Shown here: positions 1 to 6,988 of the stretch, piece after piece
How the letters are laid out: every line of letters starts with the position of its first letter
How positions within the stretch are numbered: position 1 is the first letter of the stretch
Assembly (NCBI GenBank): GCA_964614375.1
Contig: CAZTLI010000101.1
Location: 1-13,793, forward strand
From: CAZTLI01 sp964614375
GTDB lineage: Bacteria; Chloroflexota; Anaerolineae; Aggregatilineales; Phototrophicaceae
DNA length: 13,793 bases
Direction: 5' to 3'
Notes under the pieces: model-generated
Databases searched by the model: none
What the model saw: only the letters and a program-made list of their open reading frames with translations
Told to the model about the DNA's origin: nothing
Position numbers and translations under genes: made by a program

Positions 1-2
1 GC

Positions 3-287
3 TTCGGATTTGGTTTTGCGCCCGAAAAAGGCTCTGGTCAACGTCACCAGCGCGGGCACTTCGAGACGGTTATATTTTGCGTGTACTTCCGGGTTTTGTG
101 CCACATCCACCTGTACAACGAGGAGTTCATCGGCATTGCGTTTGGCCTCACGCTCAAACGCATCCTCTAATACTTTATCGCGTTTCTGCGTCCCATCATA
201 CAAATAGAGTACAGCAGGTTGCTTTTGCCCCAGCGCATTCTTGAGTTGTTTATTATCCACCGTTTGAATGACATTTTTGGCTGCCAT
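3..287 (-). CDS. Thioredoxin-fold protein lacking CxxC, partial (C-terminus off the window)
   Basis: The minus-strand frame is open from an ATG at 287 to the window edge, giving 95 codons with the C-terminus missing. The start is preceded by AAGGAC at good Shine-Dalgarno spacing. The translation begins MAAKNVIQTVDNKQLKNALG and reads like a thioredoxin: a first beta strand (PAVLYLY, about residues 21-27), a helix of charged residues, a second strand VVQVDV followed by AQNPEVHAKYN, and a cis-proline-like VPALVTL near residue 79. The redox site where thioredoxins carry WCGPC reads DGTQKRD, with no cysteine at all in the visible part. It is therefore unlikely to be a disulfide reductase; a binding or chaperone-like role is an inference. 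The segment after the cis-Pro (TRAFFGRKTKSEA) departs from thioredoxin, so a further domain may follow outside the window. Confidence 0.7.
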   Translation of the reverse strand, partial: MAAKNVIQTVDNKQLKNALGQKQPAVLYLYDGTQKRDKVLEDAFEREAKRNADELLVVQVDVAQNPEVHAKYNRLEVPALVTLTRAFFGRKTKSE

Positions 288-312
288 GAATTGTCCTTAT
301 GGTCTGTTTCTA

Positions 313-318
313 ACTATA
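313..318 (-). promoter_or_regulatory. Candidate -10 element (TATAGT) for the thioredoxin-fold gene
   Basis: TATAGT on the minus strand lies about 26 nt upstream of the ATG at 287. No convincing -35 hexamer stands 16-18 nt further upstream, so the assignment rests on the -10 alone. The same hexamer appears before three other genes in the window. Confidence 0.3.
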
Positions 319-466
319 TAGACACGCTGTCCAAACGCGATATTACCCGATTGCGCGGAGATGCCGAATGCTGTAAGGTCATCGTAAGGCGATTGTAGGG
401 CGAGGGCCGTAATCTTAAGGTAGGAGGATTGGGTAAAAAGTCGTTAGATGGATAGGGTGGAAACTG

Positions 467-2194
467 ATGAGTCAAAGATTTTTGCAACAACTGTCACTCT
501 TATTGATATGGTGTATCGGCGTCCTGCTCATGACAAGCACAGTGATGGCGATTACGCTCGGCAGTGCTGACGGCGTGTGGTCGAACGCGGTGGGTGAATT
601 CGGGTATCCGCCATCGTGCCTGAACTTCGACAATTCGCCGGGCAATACGACCAATGAAAATTTAGTGACCTATGGCTCGACGATTTTTGATTTTTGCCCG
701 GTTAGCGCCAGTGGTATTTTGCAAAGCGGGTTTGGCTTTTTGGGAGGGCAATCCATCAGCTTTACGCCGGGTGAGCCATTTTTGCTCGGACAGTTAAATC
801 ACTATAACAACCCGTTGTTTATCACCTACCGTCTGCAACAGGTCACGTTGACAGTCAATCTCGTCTTCACCGACCCGGCGCTGACCACGGCGGTGGATTT
901 TGTGCTGGAACTGGATGAGACAACCAATCTCGCGCCCTGCCAGTATCCGGGCGACACCATTTGCCCGGATCGCCTGTCGTTTGATGTGACGACCAGTGAC
1001 CAGACCTTTGAAATCAACAACACAACCTACACACTCGAAATTCTGGGCTTTCAACCGGGCACATTGCAAACGTGTTCGTATACGGGTGGGTCTATCAACC
1101 AGTTTATCAGCGAAGAGCAATCCACCAACGCGGCCTGTCTATTTGCCCGGATTCAAGTCGCCGAACCGGGTTTGTCAATCGTGAAGACCGGTTCAACGGG
1201 ACCTGTGGCGGTGGGTGATTCCGTCACCTATCAAATTACTGTGACGAACACGGGCAATATGCCGCTGACAGGCGTGGTGGTGAACGATGCGGTGATTGGT
1301 CTGGTGAATTACCCGATTGGTAATCTCGGTATCGGGCAGAATCGTGTCCTCAATGTTGGTTATGTCGTCACCGTGGCTGATTTGCCGGGACCGCTGGTGA
1401 ATACCGCCACGGCGGATAGTGACCAAACGGGGCCAGTCAGCGATTCGCATACCGTGCCGATTATAGGCCCGCCGGGGACGATTAGTGTGACGAAACAGGC
1501 GGGTGTAGGCAGTGTAATTGAACCGGGTGAGCATGTGACCTTTACGGCAGTCATCACCAATACCAGCACGGCTAATCTGGTTACGATTACACAGGTTGTC
1601 GATGACCGTGTGGGCGATGTCAGCGGGTCGTGCCAGCCGGGTCTGCCCAAAACACTGAGCGTCGGCGAATCGTTGACCTGTACATACAGCGGGTTTGTCG
1701 GCGGTAGTGGGGGCGATGTCTATACCAATACCGTGACCGCCAGCGGGCACGATATGGCGCAAAATCCGGTGAGTGGCGCTGCCAGCGCGTCTGTGAATGT
1801 GACGGGCGCTGGTGCGTCTGACCCCGATCCATGTGCAGGGCAATCGCCCGACCCACAGCGCGACCTCAATCATGAAGACACGCATCTCAACTATCCGTTT
1901 GACAACGGCACAATTGTCAATCGTTCGGCGTGCTTTAGTTATGATGTCGGCATTGCCGCGTATCGGCGGGTGGATGAGCACGTCGCCCATCAGATTCTGC
2001 ATGATTTCAGCACGACAACGATTGCGCCGGGACAAACCCTCACGCTCGGTGTTGGCCTGCCGGAATGCACCGTACAGGTTGACCTGTTTTATGGCCCGGT
2101 CATCACGGACTTGAGCACCGGACGTTACCACGAACGCCTGTTGGATAGTCAATGGGTTGGCAGTGCGTTATGTAACCCGGATGGCGGGCAATAG
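467..2194 (+). CDS. Secreted surface protein: choice-of-anchor-like N-domain, DUF11-type repeats, unassigned C-terminal domain
   Basis: This 575-residue protein has a clear signal peptide (hydrophobic stretch about 9-27, cleavage likely after VMA28). Residues 29-230 resemble the choice-of-anchor K / THxN-type extracellular domain: a GVWSN start, then FLLGQLNHYNNPLF (106-118) ahead of beta-rich sequence. Residues 234-330 are a DUF11-type repeat (LSIVKTGSTGPVAVGDSVTY, then VTNTG and NTATADS). Residues 337-445 form a second related repeat (VTKQAGVG, ITNTSTAN, NTVTASG). Residues 455-575 are a Cys-containing C-terminal module (RDLNHEDTHLNYPFDNG, CFSYDVGIAAY) that I do not recognise. No LPXTG, PEP-CTERM or C-terminal membrane anchor is visible, so it is probably released or attached by protein contact. 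GGGTGG-like sequence sits 7 nt before the ATG. A stem-loop about 30 nt after the stop suggests single-gene transcription. A structural or adhesive surface role is inferred from the repeats only. Confidence 0.8.
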   Translation: MSQRFLQQLSLLLIWCIGVLLMTSTVMAITLGSADGVWSNAVGEFGYPPSCLNFDNSPGNTTNENLVTYGSTIFDFCPVSASGILQSGFGFLGGQSISFTPGEPFLLGQLNHYNNPLFITYRLQQVTLTVNLVFTDPALTTAVDFVLELDETTNLAPCQYPGDTICPDRLSFDVTTSDQTFEINNTTYTLEILGFQPGTLQTCSYTGGSINQFISEEQSTNAACLFARIQVAEPGLSIVKTGSTGPVAVGDSVTYQITVTNTGNMPLTGVVVNDAVIGLVNYPIGNLGIGQNRVLNVGYVVTVADLPGPLVNTATADSDQTGPVSDSHTVPIIGPPGTISVTKQAGVGSVIEPGEHVTFTAVITNTSTANLVTITQVVDDRVGDVSGSCQPGLPKTLSVGESLTCTYSGFVGGSGGDVYTNTVTASGHDMAQNPVSGAASASVNVTGAGASDPDPCAGQSPDPQRDLNHEDTHLNYPFDNGTIVNRSACFSYDVGIAAYRRVDEHVAHQILHDFSTTTIAPGQTLTLGVGLPECTVQVDLFYGPVITDLSTGRYHERLLDSQWVGSALCNPDGGQ

Positions 2195-2222
2195 CCCGAT
2201 GCCAGTCGTTCGCCGTTCGCGC

Positions 2223-2249
2223 CGCCGGATGAGAGTGATTCGTCCGGCG
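2223..2249 (+). terminator. Candidate intrinsic terminator after the DUF11-type gene
   Basis: A 10-bp stem (arms 2223-2232 and 2240-2249, one G-T pair) with a 7-nt loop starts 29 nt after the stop codon at 2194. It is followed by C, TTGTTTCT: a T-rich but not unbroken tract. This position suits termination of the upstream gene. The weak U-run is the main doubt. Confidence 0.5.
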
Positions 2250-2436
2250 CTTGTTTCTCCCGCAAGTTATCGCCAATCACAACGCTTACCGTCAGCTTCA
2301 AGTCGGGCAGTGCGCCGTCGCTTGCCCATCATCCGCGCGAGAAAGGTGCGTGTTCATGTCCAGCGCGTGACGGTATTGCGCGTCCGGCTGGTGCGAAATT
2401 CATAGCTTCCCCATCAACAACTCCCCATATCCAGCG

Positions 2437-2464
2437 TTGTCTATCTATATCAGCGGTCTATAAT
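2437..2464 (+). promoter_or_regulatory. Sigma70-type promoter for the ClC gene
   Basis: TTGTCT (2437-2442) is followed after a 16-nt spacer by a perfect TATAAT (2459-2464). Transcription would start near 2471, leaving a leader of about 40 nt before the ATG at 2511. Confidence 0.6.
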
Positions 2465-2510
2465 GGTTTCGATGTACCTGCTCAATCCTACGATGAATAG
2501 ATAGCGATTT

Positions 2511-4565
2511 ATGATTTTCTTTAAGCGTCATCCCATGTCGGAAAATACCCATTTGCTGCTGTTGTCGGTTGCATTGGGGTTGGCTGTCGGAATCAGTGTC
2601 TGGTTGTTTCGATGGCTTTTTCACTGGATTCACGCCGAATTGGTCATCAAGATTGGTAGGGATGGCATTGGGGCATGGTTGTTTGAGACATTTCGCCTGC
2701 CACCTGAAATCGCGCTGATTCTCGTCCTCGCCGGGGCGGGCTTGCTGGTTGGCTTTATCATGCAGCGGTATGTCGGCCATGAGAAATATCATGGGGTGGC
2801 GGGCATCATGGAGTCTGTCGCGCTGGCTGGCGGGCGCTTGCCATACCGTAAAATTCCCTTTAAAGCCCTGGCATCTGCAATTTCATTGGGTGCGGGCGCA
2901 TCGGTTGGGCCAGAAGACCCCAGCGTTCAAATTGGCGCGGGTTTGGGGTCGGCTTTTGGGCACAGGCTGCACCAGTCCGAAGAGCAGCGGCGGTTGTTGG
3001 TTGCAGCGGGGGCGGCGTCGGCGATTTCTGCGGCATTTAATGCGCCGATTGCGGGGGTGTTCTTCGCGCTTGAGGTGATTCTGGGTGAATTTTCAACGCG
3101 CTCGTTTGGCGTCGTGGTGCTGTCGTCAGTGATTTCATCGAGTTTTACGGTGCTGGTGCGGGGTGAAGGCGGGGGCCCCATTTTCGGCGAGTTGGCCTTT
3201 ACACTCGGCACACCGCTGCAACTGCCATTTTATGTCTTGCTCGGCATTGGCCTGGCTTTTGTATCCGTGCTGGTGATTCGGATGTTTTACTGGCAGCAAT
3301 CGTTCTGGCATCAGTCCATCAAGCTACCATTGCCGCTGGAAGTGGCGCTCACAGGTGTCGTTGTCGGTATTGTAGGGCTGTTCTTGCCACAGATTATGGG
3401 GCCAGGTGAGGAAGTAATGGCGGAGGTGCTGCATGGCGATAGTCAGTTTGGCATTGCCATGCTGCTGATATTGGGCTTTGCCAAGGTGATTATGACCGCG
3501 ATTAGTCTTGGTGGTGGCTTTATGGGTGGGGTGTTCGCGCCGACCTTGTTCATTGGGATTATGCTTGGCAGCGCCTATGGGGAGATTGTCAGTCGGTTGA
3601 GCGAGGTCAGTGTCGTTGGCAATCCTTCGGCCTATGCCATTGCAGGGATGGCGGGGATGCTGGCGGGCGTGGTGCGCGCGCCCATCACCGCGATTTTGCT
3701 GGTGTTTGAATTGACGAGTGATTATCAACTCATCTTGCCGATTATGCTCACCAGCGTGATTTGTGTTGCGATTATCGAGCGCATTTTGCCCGGTGGCATC
3801 TATCATATTGCGCTGCTGCGGCATGGTGTCCATCTTAAACAGGGGCGTGACGTGGATTTGATGCAAGGCGTGACGGTTGCCGAAGCGATGGTGTCACCCG
3901 CGCCAACGATTGCGAAATCCGCATCATTGAGCGATTTGCGCCACAAACTGCGGCAGGAACACACCAGCGCCGTATGCGTCGTCGAAGCGGGCAACGTATT
4001 ATGTGGGATTGTCACCATGTCCGACTTACAGCGCGCCTATGAAGAGGCGTTGAACAACACCGAGAAACCCATCGAATCGCTGACCGTGGCGGACATCTGT
4101 ACGAAGGATGTGATCACGACGACACCGGATGATGTGCTCTGGACGGTGATTCGGACGATGGGCGCACGCGATATTGGACGTTTGCCTGTGGTGAAGATGA
4201 AAGACGGTTCGCCCGAATTGGTCGGAATTTTGCGGCGGCATAATATCATGGATGCCTATAACATGGCGATTACACGAAAGATGCACGACCAGCATGTATC
4301 TGAGCAAATTCGCCTGCACGCATTAACCGGCGCCCATGTGCTCGAAATTCACATCAATGGCGATAAACCCATCGTCGGTCACCGTCTGCGCGATATTCAT
4401 TGGCCGCCTGAGGTGATTGTGGCGTCGGTACTGCGAAAGGGTAAACTCATCGTGCCGCACGGCGAAACGCAGCTTCATGCGGGTGATGTACTGACTATCG
4501 TGGCAGATATTCATGCAGAAGGCGCGCTGGCTGCTATCTTCGGGCAGGATGCTATCAAGAGCTAA
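2511..4565 (+). CDS. ClC-family chloride channel/transporter with CBS pair and C-terminal RCK_C (TrkA_C) domain
   Basis: This 684-residue membrane protein carries chloride across the cytoplasmic membrane. The ClC core (about 15-440) shows the family signatures: GAGASVGPEDPSVQIGAG (127-144) with the gating glutamate E135, AAFNAPIAGVFFALE (174-188), GGGFMGGVFAPTLFIG (334-349), and GGIYHIALL with Y431 near the pore tyrosine position. The usual GSGIP loop is changed to GVAGIME (95-101). The position of the exchanger's proton glutamate is V189 (ALEVILG), as in eukaryotic ClC channels, so passive conduction is possible. Two CBS motifs follow (about 455-510 and 526-583), which in other proteins bind adenine nucleotides, and then an RCK_C module (about 600-680, HALTGAHVLEIHING and HAGDVLTIVA), which can bind small ligands in K+ channels. 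The start at 2511 lacks a strong ribosome site; M9 at 2535 is an alternative. It converges on the TetR gene with a 41-nt gap. Confidence 0.93.
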   Translation: MIFFKRHPMSENTHLLLLSVALGLAVGISVWLFRWLFHWIHAELVIKIGRDGIGAWLFETFRLPPEIALILVLAGAGLLVGFIMQRYVGHEKYHGVAGIMESVALAGGRLPYRKIPFKALASAISLGAGASVGPEDPSVQIGAGLGSAFGHRLHQSEEQRRLLVAAGAASAISAAFNAPIAGVFFALEVILGEFSTRSFGVVVLSSVISSSFTVLVRGEGGGPIFGELAFTLGTPLQLPFYVLLGIGLAFVSVLVIRMFYWQQSFWHQSIKLPLPLEVALTGVVVGIVGLFLPQIMGPGEEVMAEVLHGDSQFGIAMLLILGFAKVIMTAISLGGGFMGGVFAPTLFIGIMLGSAYGEIVSRLSEVSVVGNPSAYAIAGMAGMLAGVVRAPITAILLVFELTSDYQLILPIMLTSVICVAIIERILPGGIYHIALLRHGVHLKQGRDVDLMQGVTVAEAMVSPAPTIAKSASLSDLRHKLRQEHTSAVCVVEAGNVLCGIVTMSDLQRAYEEALNNTEKPIESLTVADICTKDVITTTPDDVLWTVIRTMGARDIGRLPVVKMKDGSPELVGILRRHNIMDAYNMAITRKMHDQHVSEQIRLHALTGAHVLEIHINGDKPIVGHRLRDIHWPPEVIVASVLRKGKLIVPHGETQLHAGDVLTIVADIHAEGALAAIFGQDAIKS

Positions 4566-4606
4566 TCATTGAGGTTGATTACGCTTCACGTCGAAACACG
4601 ATTCGC

Positions 4607-5200
4607 TCATCCTTCATCTTCCGTTGTTTGCACACCCAGCGCGCCATGCAGGAGCAGTCGATGGGTCATCCGCGCCATGTCCTCCGGGCTGTGGGGCATA
4701 TCGTTTTCCAGCCACCATTGAATGAGGGACAGCTCTGTCCCTGCCATATAATGCGCGAGTACAACCATCGGAACGGGACGATTGTTTGTCATGGAAGTTG
4801 ATTTTTCGATGACGAGATTTGCTAGATACCTGCGGATATGCTGTGTGATTGTTGTGCCCGCGCTGCTGCTGAACAATGCCCGATACAACGCCGCGTTATC
4901 CGCCACATAGCAGAACATGGCCGTGAACATGGCGGGGTCGGTCTTGCCCGCGAGTGAATCGTCTTTAACCTGCGCTTCGAGGCTGGCGGCGAGTTCGTCA
5001 AATAATTCGTTGAGGACGGTTAACAGCAGTTCATCTTTGTCTTTATAGTGCAGATAAAATGTCGCGCGGCGCAGGTCGGCGTGGTCGGTAATATCTTGAA
5101 TCGTGAGCGAGTCGTAGCCGCGTTCGAGGATAAGGGCGAGCACACTCTCTTTGAGTAATCGCCGGGTACGCAGCTTGCGGCGGTCAATTTTGACGGTCAT
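4607..5200 (-). CDS. TetR/AcrR-family transcriptional regulator
   Basis: This 197-residue protein is the usual length for TetR repressors. The N-terminal helix-turn-helix covers about residues 10-55: RRLLKESVLALILERGYDSL, then IQDITDHADLRRATFYLHYKDKDELL, with the typical recognition-helix ending TFYLHYKDKDEL. The C-terminal effector and dimer domain contains HYMAGTELSLIQWWLENDMPHS (about 148-169), a signature I associate with the TetR_C_7/TetR_C_8-like group in which the ligand is usually unknown. The ATG at 5200 is preceded by GAGGTGGC, a good ribosome site. Its upstream region carries a 12-bp inverted repeat (5236-5266) that could be an autoregulatory operator. Neighbours are the convergent ClC gene and, upstream on the same strand, the FHA gene 152 nt away, so the target genes are not obvious from context. 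Confidence 0.92.
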   Translation of the reverse strand: MTVKIDRRKLRTRRLLKESVLALILERGYDSLTIQDITDHADLRRATFYLHYKDKDELLLTVLNELFDELAASLEAQVKDDSLAGKTDPAMFTAMFCYVADNAALYRALFSSSAGTTITQHIRRYLANLVIEKSTSMTNNRPVPMVVLAHYMAGTELSLIQWWLENDMPHSPEDMARMTHRLLLHGALGVQTTEDEG

Positions 5201-5235
5201 GCCACCTCAATAATCGACATCTGTATATTAACGTA

Positions 5236-5266
5236 CACACCGCCAATATTGCTGATTGACGGTGTG
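5236..5266. promoter_or_regulatory. Imperfect 12-bp inverted repeat, candidate TetR operator
   Basis: Arms CACACCGCCAAT (5236-5247) and ATTGACGGTGTG (5255-5266) are complementary at 11 of 12 positions and separated by 7 nt. The element lies 36-66 nt upstream of the TetR start codon, where a promoter would be. No T-run follows on either strand, which argues against a simple terminator. A second loose palindrome, TGTATATTAACGTACA (5222-5237), abuts it. Confidence 0.4.
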
Positions 5267-5327
5267 GGATTTCAGATTATATGATTTAGCGTACAGGGTG
5301 TCCATTAACTCGCGATTGCCCATATCG

Positions 5328-5349
5328 GCGCTGATGCGCGCGCCAGCGC
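5328..5349 (-). terminator. GC-rich hairpin right after the FHA gene, possible terminator
   Basis: GCGCTG (5328-5333) and CAGCGC (5344-5349) form a perfect 6-bp stem around a GC-rich 10-nt loop, starting 3 nt past the FHA stop codon on the minus strand. There is no following U-tract, so it may only stabilise the 3' end or act with Rho. Confidence 0.3.
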
Positions 5350-5352
5350 AAG

Positions 5353-5823
5353 CTAATGATTGTTCTCTTTTGAACCGACGAAGAAAATACGCATTTTGAG
5401 GCCACCCAACCGCAGTTCATCGCTATGCCGCAGGCGATAGGTGTGCAGCGGTTCGAGCGCGAAGCCGTTGAGGAATGTGCCATTGGTGCTTTTGACATCT
5501 TTGATGGATACCCGTCCATGTTCGACCTGAATCACGGCATGATAGCGCGAAACGCCAAATTCCTGTGCGGCGAAAGGCGACAGGTCGATGTCTACAGGTT
5601 GGTCGTCTTCGTCATCGATGCGACCCATGACCAGATAACGATCAACGGGTATTTCTATCACAGCCGACATTTCTGACATGACCAGACGGATCATGCCGGG
5701 TGTATGCAAATCTAATGGGTGTGTGCCACGCGGTGGCATTGGTGCGGCGTTAGGCTCTGGTCCTAAGAATTGGGTGTGACCACTATTCGGTATTTCCTGT
5801 GAACGGGATGTGCGTTGCGACAT
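5353..5823 (-). CDS. Small FHA-domain protein with Pro-rich N-terminus
   Basis: This 156-residue cytoplasmic protein has a disordered, polar N-terminus (1-44, with SRSQE and a PNAAPMPPRG stretch) and one forkhead-associated domain (about 45-148). The FHA hallmarks are all present: GR at 67-68, SRYH at 92-95 and STNGTFLNG at 112-120. FHA domains bind phosphothreonine peptides, so it probably acts in Ser/Thr-kinase signalling; the partner is not in the window. The N-terminus contains several Ser/Thr residues that might be phosphorylated, but no classical kinase-target motif is certain. The ATG at 5823 is chosen because AAAGGTAG lies at proper spacing; a GTG at 5844 is in frame but has no ribosome site. 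The gene is transcribed divergently from the SDR gene across a 175-nt gap. Confidence 0.88.
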   Translation of the reverse strand: MSQRTSRSQEIPNSGHTQFLGPEPNAAPMPPRGTHPLDLHTPGMIRLVMSEMSAVIEIPVDRYLVMGRIDDEDDQPVDIDLSPFAAQEFGVSRYHAVIQVEHGRVSIKDVKSTNGTFLNGFALEPLHTYRLRHSDELRLGGLKMRIFFVGSKENNH

Positions 5824-5887
5824 ATCGCTACCTTTTGCCAACACGTTGGGCGTTTTATGCTTGTTTTCGCATGAATTTCGTAAACCT

Positions 5888-5893
5888 ACTATA
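5888..5893 (-). promoter_or_regulatory. Candidate -10 element (TATAGT) for the FHA gene
   Basis: On the minus strand the sequence GCGTTATAGTA places TATAGT about 65 nt upstream of the ATG at 5823. The identical 11-mer precedes the gene at 10820. No good -35 hexamer is seen. Confidence 0.35.
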
Positions 5894-5998
5894 ACGCATT
5901 TTTACGGAATATTTCGTTAACTTTTGTTTATTGACAAAACTCTAACGATTGATGTGGTGAGCACTGATATATTGTATTCCAAACAGGAGCAGGGCGCT

Positions 5999-6988
5999 AT
6001 GAAATATTTTGTAACGGGTGCAACCGGATTTATAGGTGGCAAATTGGTACGCGAATTGGTCAAGCGCGGGCATGATGTGGTGGCGTTAGTGCGTACCCCT
6101 TCTAAAGCACGGGATTTGACCGAATTGGGCATCACTGTCGTAGCGGGGGACATCGCGGATAAAGACAGTATGCGGACACCGATGGCGGGCGTTGATGGCG
6201 TATATCATGTCGCGGCGTGGTACAAAGTCGGCGTGAAAAATGATCGCGCCCAACAGATTAATGTCGATGGTACACGCAATGTACTGGAATTGATGCAGGA
6301 ATTGAACATCCCTAAAGGCGTCTACACCAGCACGCTGGCGATCTTTTCCGATACAGGTGGCAAGGTGGTTGACGAGTCTTACTATTTCGATGGACAGCAT
6401 CTCTCCGAATATGACCGCACCAAGTGGGAAGCCCACTATAACGTCGCTGTGCCGATGCAAAAATCCGGGCTGCCGCTGGTGATTGTGCAGCCGGGATTGG
6501 TCTATGGGCCGGACGATACCAGCACCGTGCGCGACACCCTCGTCCAATATCTGCAACGCAAACTGCCGATGATACCCAAAGGCGCGGCCTATTGCTGGGC
6601 GCACGTCGATGACATAGTACAAGGGCACATCCTGGCGATGGAAAAGGGGAACCCGGGCGAGACGTATATTATTGCTGGCGAACCCTATTCACTGGTCGAT
6701 GCTATGAAATTGGCAGAAGAAATTACGGGGATAGCACCGCCGCGTATACAAGCGCCGCCTGCGTTGATGAATATACTGTCTGGCATCATGGGCGTGGTTA
6801 ACAGCGTGGTCACTGTCCCGGAACAGTATCATCCCGAAAGTTTACGTGTGTTCGCTGGCAAGACGTATCTTGGGGATAACAGCAAAGCGCGCCGTGAACT
6901 CGGCTACAATCCCCGCCCACTGCGCGAAGGGATGCGCCAGACACTCGAACACGAAATGCAGCTATTAGGGATGCAGCCCAAACCTTAG
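5999..6988 (+). CDS. NAD(P)-dependent epimerase/reductase of the extended SDR family (dihydroflavonol-reductase-like)
   Basis: This 329-residue protein is the normal size for extended short-chain dehydrogenases. The Rossmann nucleotide site is GATGFIG at residues 7-13, followed by VVALVRTPSKA, where Arg in place of an acidic residue after the second strand may favour NADP. GVYHVAAWYKVG (about 67-78) is typical, and the catalytic triad is readable as S111 in YTSTLAIF, Y138 and K142 in YDRTKWEAH. VQPGLVYGP and the downstream AHVDDIVQGHILAME complete the family pattern. The closest groups by eye are dihydroflavonol-4-reductase-like and hopanoid-associated sugar epimerases (HpnA-like), but the substrate cannot be assigned. 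The ATG at 5999 follows AGGAG by 9 nt; an in-frame TTG at 5924 has no ribosome site. Its stop overlaps the convergent GH38-like gene by 4 nt. Confidence 0.9.
   Translation: MKYFVTGATGFIGGKLVRELVKRGHDVVALVRTPSKARDLTELGITVVAGDIADKDSMRTPMAGVDGVYHVAAWYKVGVKNDRAQQINVDGTRNVLELMQELNIPKGVYTSTLAIFSDTGGKVVDESYYFDGQHLSEYDRTKWEAHYNVAVPMQKSGLPLVIVQPGLVYGPDDTSTVRDTLVQYLQRKLPMIPKGAAYCWAHVDDIVQGHILAMEKGNPGETYIIAGEPYSLVDAMKLAEEITGIAPPRIQAPPALMNILSGIMGVVNSVVTVPEQYHPESLRVFAGKTYLGDNSKARRELGYNPRPLREGMRQTLEHEMQLLGMQPKP

Larger units (their letters stand above)
2195..2510 (+). other. 316-nt intergenic region with terminator-like hairpin, open in-frame tail and promoter
   Basis: No convincing gene lies here. The left part holds the hairpin at 2223-2249 and the right part a sigma70-like promoter at 2437-2464. 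The frame of the preceding gene stays open for 101 codons after its TAG (2195-2497) and closes at TAG 2498-2500. The overlapping frame at 2157-2405 is extremely Arg-rich and looks like a shadow. The first ~200 nt have a coding-like, GC-rich composition, and the last ~100 nt are AT-richer. Confidence 0.6.

Noticed and set aside
1193..2152. 319-codon open frame on the minus strand inside the DUF11-type gene
   Set aside because: Its translation is rich in Arg, His and Ile with no domain or signal pattern, and it lies opposite a clearly coding frame; typical antisense shadow.
2157..2405. 82-codon Arg-rich plus-strand frame after the DUF11-type gene
   Set aside because: It overlaps the end of the gene in another frame, has no ribosome site, and its Arg-rich composition is that of an out-of-frame reading of GC-rich DNA.
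3324..3866. 180-codon minus-strand frame inside the ClC gene
   Set aside because: Rich in His, Asn and Gln without family features; the plus-strand ClC motifs fully explain the region.
4562..4580. TAATCA/TGATTA stem after the ClC gene as terminator
   Set aside because: Only 6 AT-rich base pairs and no T-run; too weak to call.
5931..5936. Perfect TTGACA upstream of the SDR gene as a -35
   Set aside because: No acceptable -10 at 16-18 nt; the nearest TATATT (5968-5973) is 31 nt away. It may be real with a divergent -10, but I cannot support it.
5924..5998. Longer SDR protein starting at TTG 5924
   Set aside because: The extra 25 residues precede the Rossmann strand that normally starts the family, and ATG 5999 has a good ribosome site.
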